Assembly (NCBI RefSeq): GCF_001412595.2
Contig: NZ_CP012640.2
Span: 2,170,001 to 2,234,000, forward strand
Source: Massilia sp. WG5
GTDB taxonomy: Bacteria > Pseudomonadota > Gammaproteobacteria > Burkholderiales > Burkholderiaceae_D
Direction: 5' to 3'
DNA: 64,000 nucleotides
Positions 17,355 to 26,700 of the stretch are shown one piece after another; the stretch's first letter is position 1; each line of letters opens with the position of its first letter. A model generated the notes under the pieces. The model was not told the DNA's origin. It saw nothing but the letters and a program-made list of their open reading frames with translations, and ran no database searches. The position numbers and the translations under genes were made by a program.

Positions 17355-17402
17355 CCCTGGCAGATCCCGGGCTTTCTGTTCCGACCTGCAAAGGATGATG
17401 CT

Positions 17403-17717
17403 GTGAAAATCAACGATACCCTCAAGAACAACGCAGGCGTTCAGGCGAATACCACGCCGCCAACGACTGCAAGGACCGCCGACAACGCAGCGGCAGCCGC
17501 CGCCAGCGCGTCCACCCCTGCCGCCACCGACACCGTGCGCCTGTCCCAGCAAGGACAGGCCATGGCCGCTGGCAGTACGAATCAAGTGTTCGACAGCAAG
17601 AAAGTCGAGCGCATCAAGGCGGCCATCGCGGATGGCCAGTTCCAGGTAAATTCGGAGAAAGTGGCGGACGGCCTGCTGGAAACGGTACGCGACCTGCTGC
17701 ATTCCCGCAAACGATAG
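17403..17717 (+). CDS. flgM: FlgM, anti-sigma28 factor
   Basis: 104 residues. The start is GTG at 17403 with AAGGA about 8 bases upstream; a nearby ATG leads straight into a stop, so GTG is the only sensible start. MKINDTLKNNAGVQANTTPP is followed by an Ala-rich stretch and the FlgM domain (DTVRLSQQGQAM, VFDSKKVERIKAAIADGQFQVNSEKVADGLLETVRDLL). FlgM holds FliA inactive until it is exported through the completed hook-basal body. Preceded by a consensus FliA promoter and followed by flgN after 7 bases. Confidence 0.96.
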   Translation: MKINDTLKNNAGVQANTTPPTTARTADNAAAAAASASTPAATDTVRLSQQGQAMAAGSTNQVFDSKKVERIKAAIADGQFQVNSEKVADGLLETVRDLLHSRKR

Positions 17718-17724
17718 ATAACAC

Positions 17725-18192
17725 ATGGCCATTGCATCCCCAGGCGCAACGCTGCGCGACGAACAGCAACTGATCGGCTCCATCGTGGCGCTGATGAAAA
17801 CGGAACAGCAGTTCCTGGTCAGTGCGGACGCCGATGGTCTCGCTACCCTCACCCCCCAGAAGCTGCAGCTGGCCCAGAAGGCGGCCGAGCTGTCGCGCCT
17901 GCGCCACCGCGCCCTCGCGGCCGCCGGCTTCCCCGCGCTTGAAACCGGGATGGAACCCTGGCTGGCGGTCAGCGGCAACGACGATCTCCGCAATCAGTGG
18001 AACCGCTTGCTGGAACTGACGCGCGAAGCCAAGGAGCTCAACCGCGTCAACGGCATGCTGGTCAACCGGCAGCTGGCCCACACCCAGAACGCGCTGAACG
18101 AACTGCGCCCCGCCACGGCCGGCGCCGGCGTGTATGGGCCGGGTGGGCAGGCGATGTCGAGCGGGCCGTCGCGCAGGTTCGTGGTCGGTTAA
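17725..18192 (+). CDS. flgN: FlgN, export chaperone for FlgK/FlgL
   Basis: 155 residues, mostly alpha-helical, with the FlgN core (DEQQLIGSIVALMKTEQQFLVSADADGLATLTPQKLQL and LLELTREAKELNRVNGMLVNRQLAHTQNALNEL). FlgN binds FlgK and FlgL before secretion. The C-terminal 30 residues (AGAGVYGPGGQA...) are a flexible tail. Pairing flgM-flgN is usual. Confidence 0.94.
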   Translation: MAIASPGATLRDEQQLIGSIVALMKTEQQFLVSADADGLATLTPQKLQLAQKAAELSRLRHRALAAAGFPALETGMEPWLAVSGNDDLRNQWNRLLELTREAKELNRVNGMLVNRQLAHTQNALNELRPATAGAGVYGPGGQAMSSGPSRRFVVG

Positions 18193-18260
18193 GGCCGCTC
18201 CCGCCAAGCTTGTTTGCGCACCCGCTACCTTAGCTTGCGCCCTTGCGGTTGATCGACGAG

Positions 18261-18288
18261 CTTGGGTCCCCGCCTTCGCGGGGACGAC
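18261..18288. repeat. Dispersed GC-rich palindrome
   Basis: GTCCCCGC-CTTC-GCGGGGAC stem-loop (18266-18285) flanked by CTTGG and GAC, lying between the convergent flgN and GGDEF-EAL genes. Same family as 11555, 23128, 23188 and 41831. In the tail-to-tail position it could also protect or end both transcripts; no T-run is seen. Confidence 0.7.
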
Positions 18289-18303
18289 GTTTCAAGGCGA
18301 CGT

Positions 18304-20415
18304 CTACGCTTCCTGCTCCTGCAACAAGGCCTCCACCTTCTCCGCCGTCACCGGCCGGCTGAAGTAATACCCCTGCATCCGCCTGCAGCCATGCGCGCCC
18401 AGGAAGTCGAGCTGGGCGGCGCTTTCCACACCTTCGGCGATCACGTCCAGCTTCATCGACTGCGCCAGCGCGATCACCGCCTTGACGATCGCCGCGTCGT
18501 CGCCGTCGATGCCGGTGCCGGCGGCGATGTCGGACACGAAGGAGCGGTCGATCTTCAGGCAGTGGATCGGGAAGCGCTTCAGGTTGGCCAGGCTCGAATA
18601 GCCGGTGCCGAAATCGTCGACCGCCAGGTGCACGCCAATGCTCGACAGGCGCGCCATGGCCGCGGCGACGTCGGCCGTATTCTCCATCAGCATGCTCTCG
18701 GTGATCTCGAGCGTCAGCCAGGACGGCGCGCAGCCGGTGTCGAGCAGCAGGCGCTCGACTTTCGCCGCCAGGTCCTGCTCGCGGAACTGGCGCGCCGACA
18801 TGTTCACGCTCATGCGCGGCGGCGCGCCGCCGGTGAGGCGGGCGAAGCGGGCCTGCTGGCGCAGCGCTTCCTCGAGCACCCACTCGCCGATCGGCACGAT
18901 CAGGCCGGTCTCCTCGGCCAACGGGATGAACTCGTCGGGCGCTACCATCGCCCCGCCCTCCGGCTGCCAGCGCAGCAGCGCCTCGACGCCGACGATGCGC
19001 CCGCTGGCGGCGTCGACCTGCGGCTGGTAGTGCAGCACGAACTCGTTGCGCAGCAGGCCGCGCTGCAAGCCGTTCTCGATGCGCAGGTGCTGCTCGGCCT
19101 TGGTGGCCAGGTCGGCCGCGTAGAAGGCGTAGTGATTGCCGCCGCTGGTCTTGGCGCGGTACATCGCGCTGTCGGCCGCCTTCAGCAGGGACGCGCTGTC
19201 GCCGCCGTCGTCCGGGTACATGGCGATGCCGATGCTCCCGGACGGGAACACTTCCTGGCCGCACAGCGGCAGCGGCTGGAACAGGCTGTCGAGCAGCTTG
19301 GCCGCGACCAGCGCGGCATCGTCCGGGCCGCCCAGGTCGGGCAGCACCACCACGAATTCGTCGCCGCCCTGGCGCGCCACGGTGTCGCTGTCCCGCAGCG
19401 CGCCGCCCAGGCGCCGCGCGATCTCGACGATCAGGCGGTCGCCGGCCTCGTGCCCGAGGCTGTCGTTGACGTGCTTGAAGCGGTCGAGGTCGATGAACAT
19501 CACGCCCACCTTCCTGCGCGCGCGGTGGGCCTGGGCGATCGCCCGGTCCAGGCGGTCCTGCAGCAGCATGCGGTTCGGCAGCCCGGTCAGGGCGTCGTGG
19601 CTGGCCATGCGCAACAGCGCTTCCTCGGCCTCCTTGCGGCGCGAGATGTCCTCGACCGCGACGATCAGCCGGAGCTGGCCGGACGCCGCCTCGCGCATGC
19701 TGGAGGCGCTCAGCGCCACCCACACCGTGCGCCCGTCCTGGCAGCGGTAGCGCGTCTCGCGCCGGAAGTCGCGCTCCTCGCCGGCCACCAGGCGCGCGAA
19801 CTGCGCCTTGTCCTCGTCCAGTTCGTCCGGATGGGTGATCTGGTGAAAGAAGCGCTGCAGCAGGTCGATCTCGGTATAGCCGACGATGCGCGACAGCTTG
19901 CGGTTCACACGCAGGAAGCGTCCTTCGCGCGACAGCAGCGCGATGCCGATCGCGGCCTGGCTGAAGATCAGGCGGAAGAACTCCTCGCTTTCCTGCAGGC
20001 GCAGCCTGGCCTGGCGGCGGAAGGTGACGTCCTGGCCGATCAGGAGCAGCAGCGCGTCGCCGGCCTGGCGCGTGCGGCGGATGTTGAACTCGAACCAGCG
20101 CACGCCGTCGGCGTGACCGTCGACCGGCACCACCACCCCATCCTGCGCCGCGCCGGTCCCCCGCGCGGTCTCCAGCGCGGCCGCCAGCCGCTCGCCCGGC
20201 GCGGCGGCCGGGATCAGCGTCTCGAGCGGCGGCAGGCCGGCGAGCGCGTCGTCGGGAATGCCGAGCATGGCGCTCATGGTGCTGTTGATGGAGCGTACGC
20301 GGCCTTCGGCGTCGACCACCAGCAGGCCCGCCGGCATGCCGTCGATGACCTGCTGCGCCAGGTCTTCGCCGATCCCGCCGGCAATCGCTTCCATTGAATT
20401 ATCTGATCCGCTCAT
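18304..20415 (-). CDS. PAS-PAS-GGDEF-EAL cyclic-di-GMP signalling protein
   Basis: 703 residues, no membrane helix, so cytoplasmic. Order: PAS (about 20-130), PAS/PAC (about 140-260), GGDEF (about 268-430) and EAL (about 445-700). The GGDEF motif is intact (350-354) and an RxxD inhibitory-site motif (RDSD, 341-344) stands five residues before it, so a diguanylate cyclase with product inhibition is plausible. The EAL domain keeps EALLRW (478-), EITES, DDFGTGYSSL and KIDRSFV, the metal and catalytic signature of active phosphodiesterases. It could make or break c-di-GMP depending on the PAS input. Position beside flagellar genes suggests a role in the motile/sessile switch, which is inference. 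Confidence 0.93.
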   Translation of the reverse strand: MSGSDNSMEAIAGGIGEDLAQQVIDGMPAGLLVVDAEGRVRSINSTMSAMLGIPDDALAGLPPLETLIPAAAPGERLAAALETARGTGAAQDGVVVPVDGHADGVRWFEFNIRRTRQAGDALLLLIGQDVTFRRQARLRLQESEEFFRLIFSQAAIGIALLSREGRFLRVNRKLSRIVGYTEIDLLQRFFHQITHPDELDEDKAQFARLVAGEERDFRRETRYRCQDGRTVWVALSASSMREAASGQLRLIVAVEDISRRKEAEEALLRMASHDALTGLPNRMLLQDRLDRAIAQAHRARRKVGVMFIDLDRFKHVNDSLGHEAGDRLIVEIARRLGGALRDSDTVARQGGDEFVVVLPDLGGPDDAALVAAKLLDSLFQPLPLCGQEVFPSGSIGIAMYPDDGGDSASLLKAADSAMYRAKTSGGNHYAFYAADLATKAEQHLRIENGLQRGLLRNEFVLHYQPQVDAASGRIVGVEALLRWQPEGGAMVAPDEFIPLAEETGLIVPIGEWVLEEALRQQARFARLTGGAPPRMSVNMSARQFREQDLAAKVERLLLDTGCAPSWLTLEITESMLMENTADVAAAMARLSSIGVHLAVDDFGTGYSSLANLKRFPIHCLKIDRSFVSDIAAGTGIDGDDAAIVKAVIALAQSMKLDVIAEGVESAAQLDFLGAHGCRRMQGYYFSRPVTAEKVEALLQEQEA

Positions 20416-20605
20416 GACACCCGTTGCTCGATGAATGCGCCCACGCGCCGTCTGAAGGACCGCGCTGCGGCAGGCGTTGGCGCAGCGGGCCAGGTGCGCC
20501 CTCTTCCGAGGCAGCGCATGAGCGATCAGGAGGGAAATTCCGTCGTGAAACTCTTGTGTTCTTCCAGCATCGTCACATTCTAGCGATCGCTACCTGTACA
20601 TACGA

Positions 20606-20634
20606 ACAATTGATTATAAAAGCTCGTCAATTGT
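20606..20634. promoter_or_regulatory. AT-rich inverted repeat upstream of first M35 protease gene
   Basis: The 321-base gap between the divergent GGDEF-EAL and protease genes holds a perfect 8-base inverted repeat, ACAATTGA at 20606-20613 and TCAATTGT at 20627-20634, around TTATAAAA, which could be a -10 region. Half-site centres are 21 bases apart, two helical turns, as expected for a dimeric repressor. It ends about 100 bases before the protease ATG. The rest of the gap shows nothing I can name. Confidence 0.45.
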
Positions 20635-20736
20635 TGCTACAAAGCCTCATCAATAAGCTGGCCTTTTGCGCTTAGGCAATATTCCCTGCGACCGGCCTGC
20701 TACAACCGACACCTGGACCAGCACTGGGAGAAAGGC

Positions 20737-21801
20737 ATGAACTGCAAGTCGATCATGGGAGCGGCGCTCATCGTCAGCGCAATGGCCGGAGCGGAGGCCG
20801 CGCTGGCCGCCGCCGCGGGCGAAGTCACGGTCAGCGTCACGCCGGAGCGCCAGAACCTGGCGAAGAGCGACGACGTGGTGGTGCGCGTCACCGTCACCAA
20901 CGCGAGCGCGGCTACCCAATACCTGCTGAAGTGGCAGACCCCGTTCGGCGCGATCGAGGCGCCGCTGTTCGAGGTCACGCGCGACGGCCTGCCGGTGCGC
21001 TACCTGGGCATGCAGGTCAAGCGCCCCGCCCCTGGCGCCGCCGACTACGTCGCGCTCAAGCCGGGCGCCTCGCGCAGCGTGCGGGTCGAGCTGTCCGCGC
21101 TGTACGACATGGCCATCACCGGCGCCTACAGCGTGCGCTGGCGCGCCGATGCGACGCAGGTGTTCAGCCGGCCCGGCGTGGCGCGCGCGAGCGCCAGGCC
21201 GGAGACGGGCCCCGCCGCGGTGTGGATCGATGGCCGCCTGCCGCGCGGCGCGCCCGAGGCGTCGGCAGCGGCGCCCGAGAGCCCGGCTGGCCTGTCCTTC
21301 AACCGCTGCTCGAACGCCCAGCAGGAGACGATCGCGAGCGCCGCCCAGGCCGCCCAGGCGATGGCGCAGGACGCCAATCTCTACCTGCAGGCCAAGGCCC
21401 TGGGCGCGCGCTACGGCAGCTGGTTCGGCGCAGTCGACGCCGAACGTTCGGCCACCGCGCTGCGCCACTTCCAGGCGATCGGCGACGCCTTCGCGAACAA
21501 GCCGGTGACGGTCGACTGCAGCTGCAAGCAGGCCTACTACGCCTACGTGTATCCGAACCAGCCGTACAGGATCTACGTCTGCAAGGCCTTCTGGAGCGCG
21601 CCGCCGACCGGCACCGATTCCAAGGGCGGGACCCTGGTGCACGAGATGAGCCACTTCACGGTGGTGGCCGGCACCGACGACCTGGCGTATGGGCAGGCGG
21701 CGGCCGGACAGCTGGCGGCCAGCGATCCGGCCCGGGCGCTGAATAATGCCGATTCGCATGAGTACTTTGGGGAGAATACGCCGCATCTCGAACTGCGCTG
21801 A
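20737..21801 (+). CDS. Secreted M35-type (aspzincin) metallopeptidase, copy 1
   Basis: 354 residues. Signal peptide 1-25; an N-terminal beta-rich domain (about 28-145: SDDVVVRVTVTN, APLFEVTRDGLPVRYLGMQVKRPAPGAADYVALKPGASRSV); and a C-terminal M35 catalytic domain with HEMSH at 302-306 and the aspzincin motif GTDDLAYG (312-319), whose Asp is the third zinc ligand. Cysteines at SFNRC, VDCSCK and IYVCKAFW could form disulfides. Related enzymes (deuterolysin, peptidyl-Lys metalloendopeptidase) are secreted zinc endopeptidases. ATG 20737 has GGGAGAAAGG just upstream. A paralogue follows in the same direction. Confidence 0.9.
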   Translation: MNCKSIMGAALIVSAMAGAEAALAAAAGEVTVSVTPERQNLAKSDDVVVRVTVTNASAATQYLLKWQTPFGAIEAPLFEVTRDGLPVRYLGMQVKRPAPGAADYVALKPGASRSVRVELSALYDMAITGAYSVRWRADATQVFSRPGVARASARPETGPAAVWIDGRLPRGAPEASAAAPESPAGLSFNRCSNAQQETIASAAQAAQAMAQDANLYLQAKALGARYGSWFGAVDAERSATALRHFQAIGDAFANKPVTVDCSCKQAYYAYVYPNQPYRIYVCKAFWSAPPTGTDSKGGTLVHEMSHFTVVAGTDDLAYGQAAAGQLAASDPARALNNADSHEYFGENTPHLELR

Positions 21802-21804
21802 TGT

Positions 21805-21882
21805 GTAGGGTGGGCACGCCGTGCCCACGCGGATGTCAACATGGCGTCAACGTCACGCGTGGGCTCGGGGAGCCCACCCTAC
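21805..21882. repeat. Paired REP-like element (two facing hairpins)
   Basis: Outer arms GTAGGGTGGGC (21805-21815) and GCCCACCCTAC (21872-21882) are perfectly complementary, and each half contains its own hairpin: GGGCAC-GCC-GTGCCC and GGGCTC-GGG-GAGCCC. This is the architecture of a BIME (two REP units in opposite orientation). It begins 3 bases after the stop of the first protease. A single unit recurs at 56848. The rest of the gap to 22073 shows nothing recognisable. Confidence 0.8.
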
Positions 21883-22073
21883 TAGCACGGCCTCAGCAGC
21901 TTTTCCAGCGCACGATTCAGTGCTCTGAGATTTATCAATCGTATATACAACAGTGGCGGATTTCGTTTGCGCGCGCTCATGAATTCTACGAGGATGGTTG
22001 CCGGGCTTTGGGGTACGAGCCCATCACTAGAAGCGCTGCTTCGCAGCAATAACGACATCTACGGAGAGCAAAC

Positions 22074-23123
22074 ATGAGCAGGAATCAGCTGAAATCGGCC
22101 GCCGGCGCCGCCGTGCTGGCAATGTCGATGGCCGCCCAGGCGGGGAACAGCGGCGTCGCCGTCTCGGTCGCGCCCGAGAAGGCTGCGCTGGGCAAGCGCG
22201 ACGATGTGGTAGTCAAGGTCACCTTCACCAACACCTCGGGCAGTCCGCAGTACGTGCTGAAGTCGCACACCCCGTTCGAGGAAGTCGAAGCGCCGCTGTT
22301 CGAGATCACGCGCGACGGCAAGCCGGTGCGCTACCTGGGCGCGATAGCCAAGCGCGGCGCGCCCACCGCCGCCGATTACTTCCTGCTCAAGCCCGGTGCC
22401 TCGTACAGCGTGAAGGTCGAACTGTCGGCGCTCTACGACATGGCCACCACCGGCGACTATGCGATCCGCTACCACGTCGGCCGCGAGAAGGACGAGCTGA
22501 AGTCGGACGCCGCCACGGTCTGGATCGACGGCCTGCGTCCGCGCGGCTCGACCGAGGAAACCAATTCGCTGGCCGAGATGAAGGCCCAGGCCGGCGTGGT
22601 GACGACGGCAGGCGGCGCCCTCTCCTTCAACAAGTGCACGACCTCGCAGCAGTCCGACATCACCAACGCGGTGTCGGCCGCGCTGTCGATGGCAAGCAAC
22701 GGCGACGCCTACATGGCCAAGGGCACGATGGGCACGCGCTACACGAAGTGGTTCGGCGCGGTCGACACCGGCCGGGTCGCGACCGTCAAGTCGCACTTCG
22801 CGGCGCTCAAGGACGCCTTCGCGACCAAGCCGATCAAGGTGGACTGCGGCTGCAAGAAGACCTATTACGCCTACGTCTATCCGACCCAGCCCTACACCAT
22901 CTACGTGTGCAAGGCCTTCTGGAGCGCACCGATGACCGGCACCGATTCGAAAGGCGGCACCCTGGTCCACGAGATGAGCCACTTCAACGTGGTGGCCAGC
23001 ACCGACGACTGGGTGTACGGCCAGTCGGGCGCGGCCAGCCTGGCGATCAGCGATCCGGCCAAGGCCATCGACAACGCCGACTCGCACGAATACTTTGGCG
23101 AGAATACCCCGGCGCTGCAGTAA
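22074..23123 (+). CDS. Secreted M35-type (aspzincin) metallopeptidase, copy 2
   Basis: 349 residues, paralogue of the preceding gene over its full length. Signal peptide 1-23, N-terminal domain (KRDDVVVKVTFTN, APLFEITRDGKPVRYLGAIAKRGAPTAADY), then the catalytic domain with HEMSH at 299-303 and STDDWVYG where copy 1 has GTDDLAYG; the normally conserved Gly is Ser but the Asp and Tyr remain. Both end in SHEYFGENTP. The cysteine pattern is also kept. GGAGAGCAAAC precedes the ATG. Its own 270-base upstream region suggests independent expression. Confidence 0.9.
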   Translation: MSRNQLKSAAGAAVLAMSMAAQAGNSGVAVSVAPEKAALGKRDDVVVKVTFTNTSGSPQYVLKSHTPFEEVEAPLFEITRDGKPVRYLGAIAKRGAPTAADYFLLKPGASYSVKVELSALYDMATTGDYAIRYHVGREKDELKSDAATVWIDGLRPRGSTEETNSLAEMKAQAGVVTTAGGALSFNKCTTSQQSDITNAVSAALSMASNGDAYMAKGTMGTRYTKWFGAVDTGRVATVKSHFAALKDAFATKPIKVDCGCKKTYYAYVYPTQPYTIYVCKAFWSAPMTGTDSKGGTLVHEMSHFNVVASTDDWVYGQSGAASLAISDPAKAIDNADSHEYFGENTPALQ

Positions 23124-23127
23124 AAAA

Positions 23128-23160
23128 ACGTCGTCCCCGCGCAGGCGGGGACCCAAGTTT
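23128..23160. repeat. Dispersed GC-rich palindrome, possible minus-strand terminator
   Basis: Stem GTCCCCGC (23133-23140) and GCGGGGAC (23145-23152), 4-base loop. On the minus strand it is followed, after GACG, by seven T residues (23128-23122), so it may end transcription of the convergent cheBR/small secreted protein operon. On the plus strand it lies just after the second protease stop. Confidence 0.65.
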
Positions 23161-23185
23161 GCTTGCGTTGTCGGCGGCTCCAAGA

Positions 23186-23239
23186 AACTTGGATCCCCGC
23201 CTTCGCGGGGCGACGACGATTTCGCGGGGACGACGACGA
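23186..23239. repeat. Second dispersed palindrome and truncated third copy
   Basis: ATCCCCGC-CTTC-GCGGGG stem-loop (about 23193-23210) with flanking CGACGACGAT, followed by a partial copy (TTCGCGGGGACGACGACGAT) that reaches the stop of the next minus-strand gene. Together with the element at 23128 this makes a small cluster of two and a half copies between convergent genes. Confidence 0.65.
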
Positions 23240-23737
23240 TTAGCGCTCCGTGTGGCTGAACATCACTGCATCGGTCTTGATCCCGTTCACTGACCCGAGC
23301 TGCCGCACGTCCCCCAGCGCCTCCCCTTCGTAGCGGATCACATAGGTATGCGTGCCCGGCTTGAAGGCGTAGGCATGCGTGATGTCGATGGTATGCGCGT
23401 GCGCCGAGTGCGGCGCCAGCTCGACGTAGTCGTCCAGGCCCAGGGGCCCGCGCTTGACCATGCGCCCGGTGTAGGGCACCTGGGCGTCGCCGGGATGCTC
23501 GCGCAGGTCGAACAGGCGGCGCGCCAGCTCGGTATCGGAAGCGATCTCCCGCGGCAGGCCGACGCGCCGCTCGCCGCGGTTCTCGATCCTGAAAGTCACC
23601 AGCACCTTGTCATGCCTGGCGTCGACGCTCAGGCTCGCATGCACATTCATCGTCTCTCCTTTTTCGGCGCCGGCAGCGCCGGCGGCAAGCGCTGCCAGCA
23701 GCACGGCAGCCATTGTGGTTCGTCTAAGTCTGTTCAT
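23240..23737 (-). CDS. Small secreted protein resembling the N-terminal domain of the adjacent M35 proteases
   Basis: 165 residues with a Sec signal peptide (1-24). The mature part aligns by eye with the protease N-domains: DKVLVTFRIENRG with DDVVVKVTFTN, LFDLREHPGDAQVPYTGRMVKRGPLGLDDYVELAPHSA with LFEITRDGKPVRYLG..KRGAPTAADYFLLKPGAS, and ITHAYAFKPGTHTYVIRY with LSALYDMATTGDYAIRY. It has no HExxH domain. The role is unknown; an inhibitor or chaperone of the proteases is inference. Its start overlaps the end of the CheB-CheR fusion gene by 14 bases, so the two are probably co-transcribed. Confidence 0.75.
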   Translation of the reverse strand: MNRLRRTTMAAVLLAALAAGAAGAEKGETMNVHASLSVDARHDKVLVTFRIENRGERRVGLPREIASDTELARRLFDLREHPGDAQVPYTGRMVKRGPLGLDDYVELAPHSAHAHTIDITHAYAFKPGTHTYVIRYEGEALGDVRQLGSVNGIKTDAVMFSHTER

Positions 23738-26700
23738 CGCTGTCTCCGGCCACGTTCACCCCGACCCACTTGCGTACCGTACCGTCGATATTAAACAGGG
23801 GGAAGGCGCGGCCCCGGCAGCGTCGCCAGCCGCCGCCCGGGATACGCAGGCGGTAGCCGATGTCGATCGGGCCGCGCCGCGCCACCGCGTTCTTCCATTC
23901 CCGCATGACCACGGGACGGTCGTCTGGGTGGAGCGCATCGAGCCAGCCCTCGCCCATCCATTCCTCGACACGCTGGCCGGTGACGTTGCGCCAGCTCGGC
24001 GAGTCGGTCACGACCCTGCCCTCGGCATCGGTTTCCCACACGGCCAGCGCCAGGTCGCCGAGCAGCTCGCGCAGGCGGGTCTCGTTCTCGCGCAGCGCCT
24101 CCTCGGTGCGCTTCAGGTCATCGATGTCCATCACGACCACCGTCAGCTCGCCGGTGGCGCCGCCCTGGTCGTCGCTGACCGGCGCGGAAGCGACCTGGGT
24201 CCAGGTCTCGCGGCCGTCGTCCTGGCGGTACAGCATCTCGATGCCGGGCACCACCCGCTCGCCGCGCATCGCACGTGCGCCGGGAAAATCCTCGAAGGCG
24301 ACCGGGCTCCCGTCCGCGCGCCAGGCGCGCCAGCGCGGGCCGCGGTCGCGATCGCGCGAGGGCATGAGGCCGGTCGGCAGGTAGCGATGCATGATCCGGT
24401 TCGCCATCAGGGCCGTCCCGGCGGCGCTGTAGACCCCGACTCCGACCGGCAGGCTCTCGAACATCGTGTGCAGCCGGGCCTCGCTTTCGCGCAGCAGTTC
24501 CTCGTCGCGCTTGCGGCGGGTGATGTCGACCACCGCCCCGAACCATTCGACGATGCCGCCACCGGCGTCGAGCAGCGGGATCGCGCGCGAAAACGTCCAG
24601 GCAATGGCGCCATCCTTGCCGATCACGCGGTGCTCGCATTCGAAGGGGCGGCGCCCGGCGATGGCGCGTGCGATCTCGGCCTGCACCCTGGGACGCTCGT
24701 CGACGGGGATATAGGTATCGAGCCAGCCGTCGCTGGGCGTGCCGGTGGTGGCCAGGAAGTCCCTGCCTTCCAGGCTGCGCATCTGGCGCCAGTCGGCGCT
24801 CATCCGGTACAGCACGTCCGAGCTGGCCGTGACGAACAGGCGGAACCGTTCCTCGCTCTTGCGCAGCGCCTCCTCGGCGGCGCGGCGGCCGGTGATGTCG
24901 AAGAAGGTCATCACCGCGCCGTCGATGCGGTGCTCGATGGTGCGGTAGGGATGCACGCGCACGATGTAGTCGCGCCCGTCCTTGCTGCGCACCTCGCGCT
25001 CCATTGCCTGCAGGGTGACGAAGACCTCGGCCGCGTCCTCGGCCAGGCGCGGATAGTCGAGCCGGGTGGTGATGTGGTGCAGCGGCCGCCCGAGGTCCGC
25101 CGGGATCACGTTGAAGAACCCGGCGACGCGCGGCGTGTAGCGCAGGATGCGCATCTCGCGGTCGAGGAAGATGGTGGCGACGTCGCTCGATGCGACCAGG
25201 TTGACCAGGTCGTCGTGGGCCTTGGCGGTTTCCGTGGCGCGGCGCTGCAGCTCGCTATTGGAGGCGCTCAGTTCCTGGTTGGCCGACAGCAGGCTGGCGC
25301 GGCTGCGCTCCAGCTCCGCCGCGGAGCTGCGCAGCTCCTCGACCGTGGTCTGCATTTCCTCGCTGTAGAGGCGCATCTCCTTGCCGGCCGTCTCGGCCTG
25401 CTCGATGGTCTCGCGCAGCTGCCGGCGGGTCCGGTGCAGCTCCTCGTCGAGCTGGCGCAGCATCGCCTGGTCCTGCGGCGATGCCGGCGCCGCCTGCGGC
25501 GCGGCGTCCGGCAGCTCGACGAAGCGGACCAGCACCAGGCCGCCTTCGGCATGCGGATCCTGGAAGGGCAGCACCTGCAAGTCCACCGTGCACGCTTTCC
25601 CCGCTCGCTCGCAGCGCAGTGCGCCGGTGGCGGCCTGGCGTCCCGTCTGACGGGCCTGGAACAGGGCGACCCGCAAGGCCAGCTGCAGCTCCGGCGGCAG
25701 CAGCCGGGCCAGTTCGCGGGTCGGCTCGCCGCCGGCCTGGCGCAGGAAGTCCACGGCCTGCTCGGAGATGTGCAGGATGTCCCCTTCCGCATCCAGCAGG
25801 ACGCTGGGCGGGGCCAGCTCGGCCGCCTTGTGCAGGTGGATATCGGCGAAGGAAAACAGGCGCCCGCGCCGCATCGCGGAGGCCGCCGGTTCCGGACCGG
25901 CTGGCGGCGCGGCGGGCTGGGGACCGGTTGCCATGGCCGGCGTGGCCGCTGCACGGCGCGGCGCCGGCACGGCCGGTGCGTGGACGACCCGCGCGACATG
26001 CCGGGCCCGGTAGATCTTCTGCGCCGCGTCGACCGGCACGAACAGGTCGGTGGCCGCCTCCACCGACTCGGCGCTGCCCAGCATCAGGTAGCCGCCGGGG
26101 TTCAGCGCGAAGTGGAACTGCTGCAGCAGATGGCGGTGCATCTCGCGGTTCAGGTAGATCAGGAAGTTGCGGCAGCTGATCAGGTCGAGGCGCGAGAAGG
26201 CCGGCTCCTGCAGCAGGTTGTGGCGGGCGAACAGGACATGGTCGCGCAGGCTCTTGCGCACCTTGTATTGCTCGCCCTCGCGGGTGAACCAGCGCTCCAG
26301 CTGCGGCGCGGGCACGGATTCGGTGATCGATGCCGGATACAGGCCGGCGCGCGCCACCTCGATCGCATGCTCGTCGATGTCGGAGGCGAACAGCTGCCAC
26401 TGGCGGTCCTCGTCGCCGTGCGCGGCCTGGCCCGCCAGCAGCATGGCGACCGTGTAGGCTTCCTCGCCGGTCGAACAGGCGGCCACCCAGGCGCGCAGCG
26501 GCGCGCGGCCGGTCTGGAACAGGTCCGGCAGCGCCACCCGGTCGAGCGCCTCGAAGGCCTCGCGGTCGCGGTAGAAGCTGGTCACGCCGATCAGGAGGTC
26601 CTTCAGCAGCGCGTGCGCTTCGGCCGAATCCTTCCGCAGCAGCTGGTAATAGCCGGCCAGGTCGGGCGCGGCGCGCACCTGCAGGCGCCGCTCCAGCCGG

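Noticed and set aside
18261..23239. Clustered GC-rich palindromes as a CRISPR array
   Set aside because: Copies are irregularly spaced, in different orientations, and lack uniform spacers; they are dispersed repeats.
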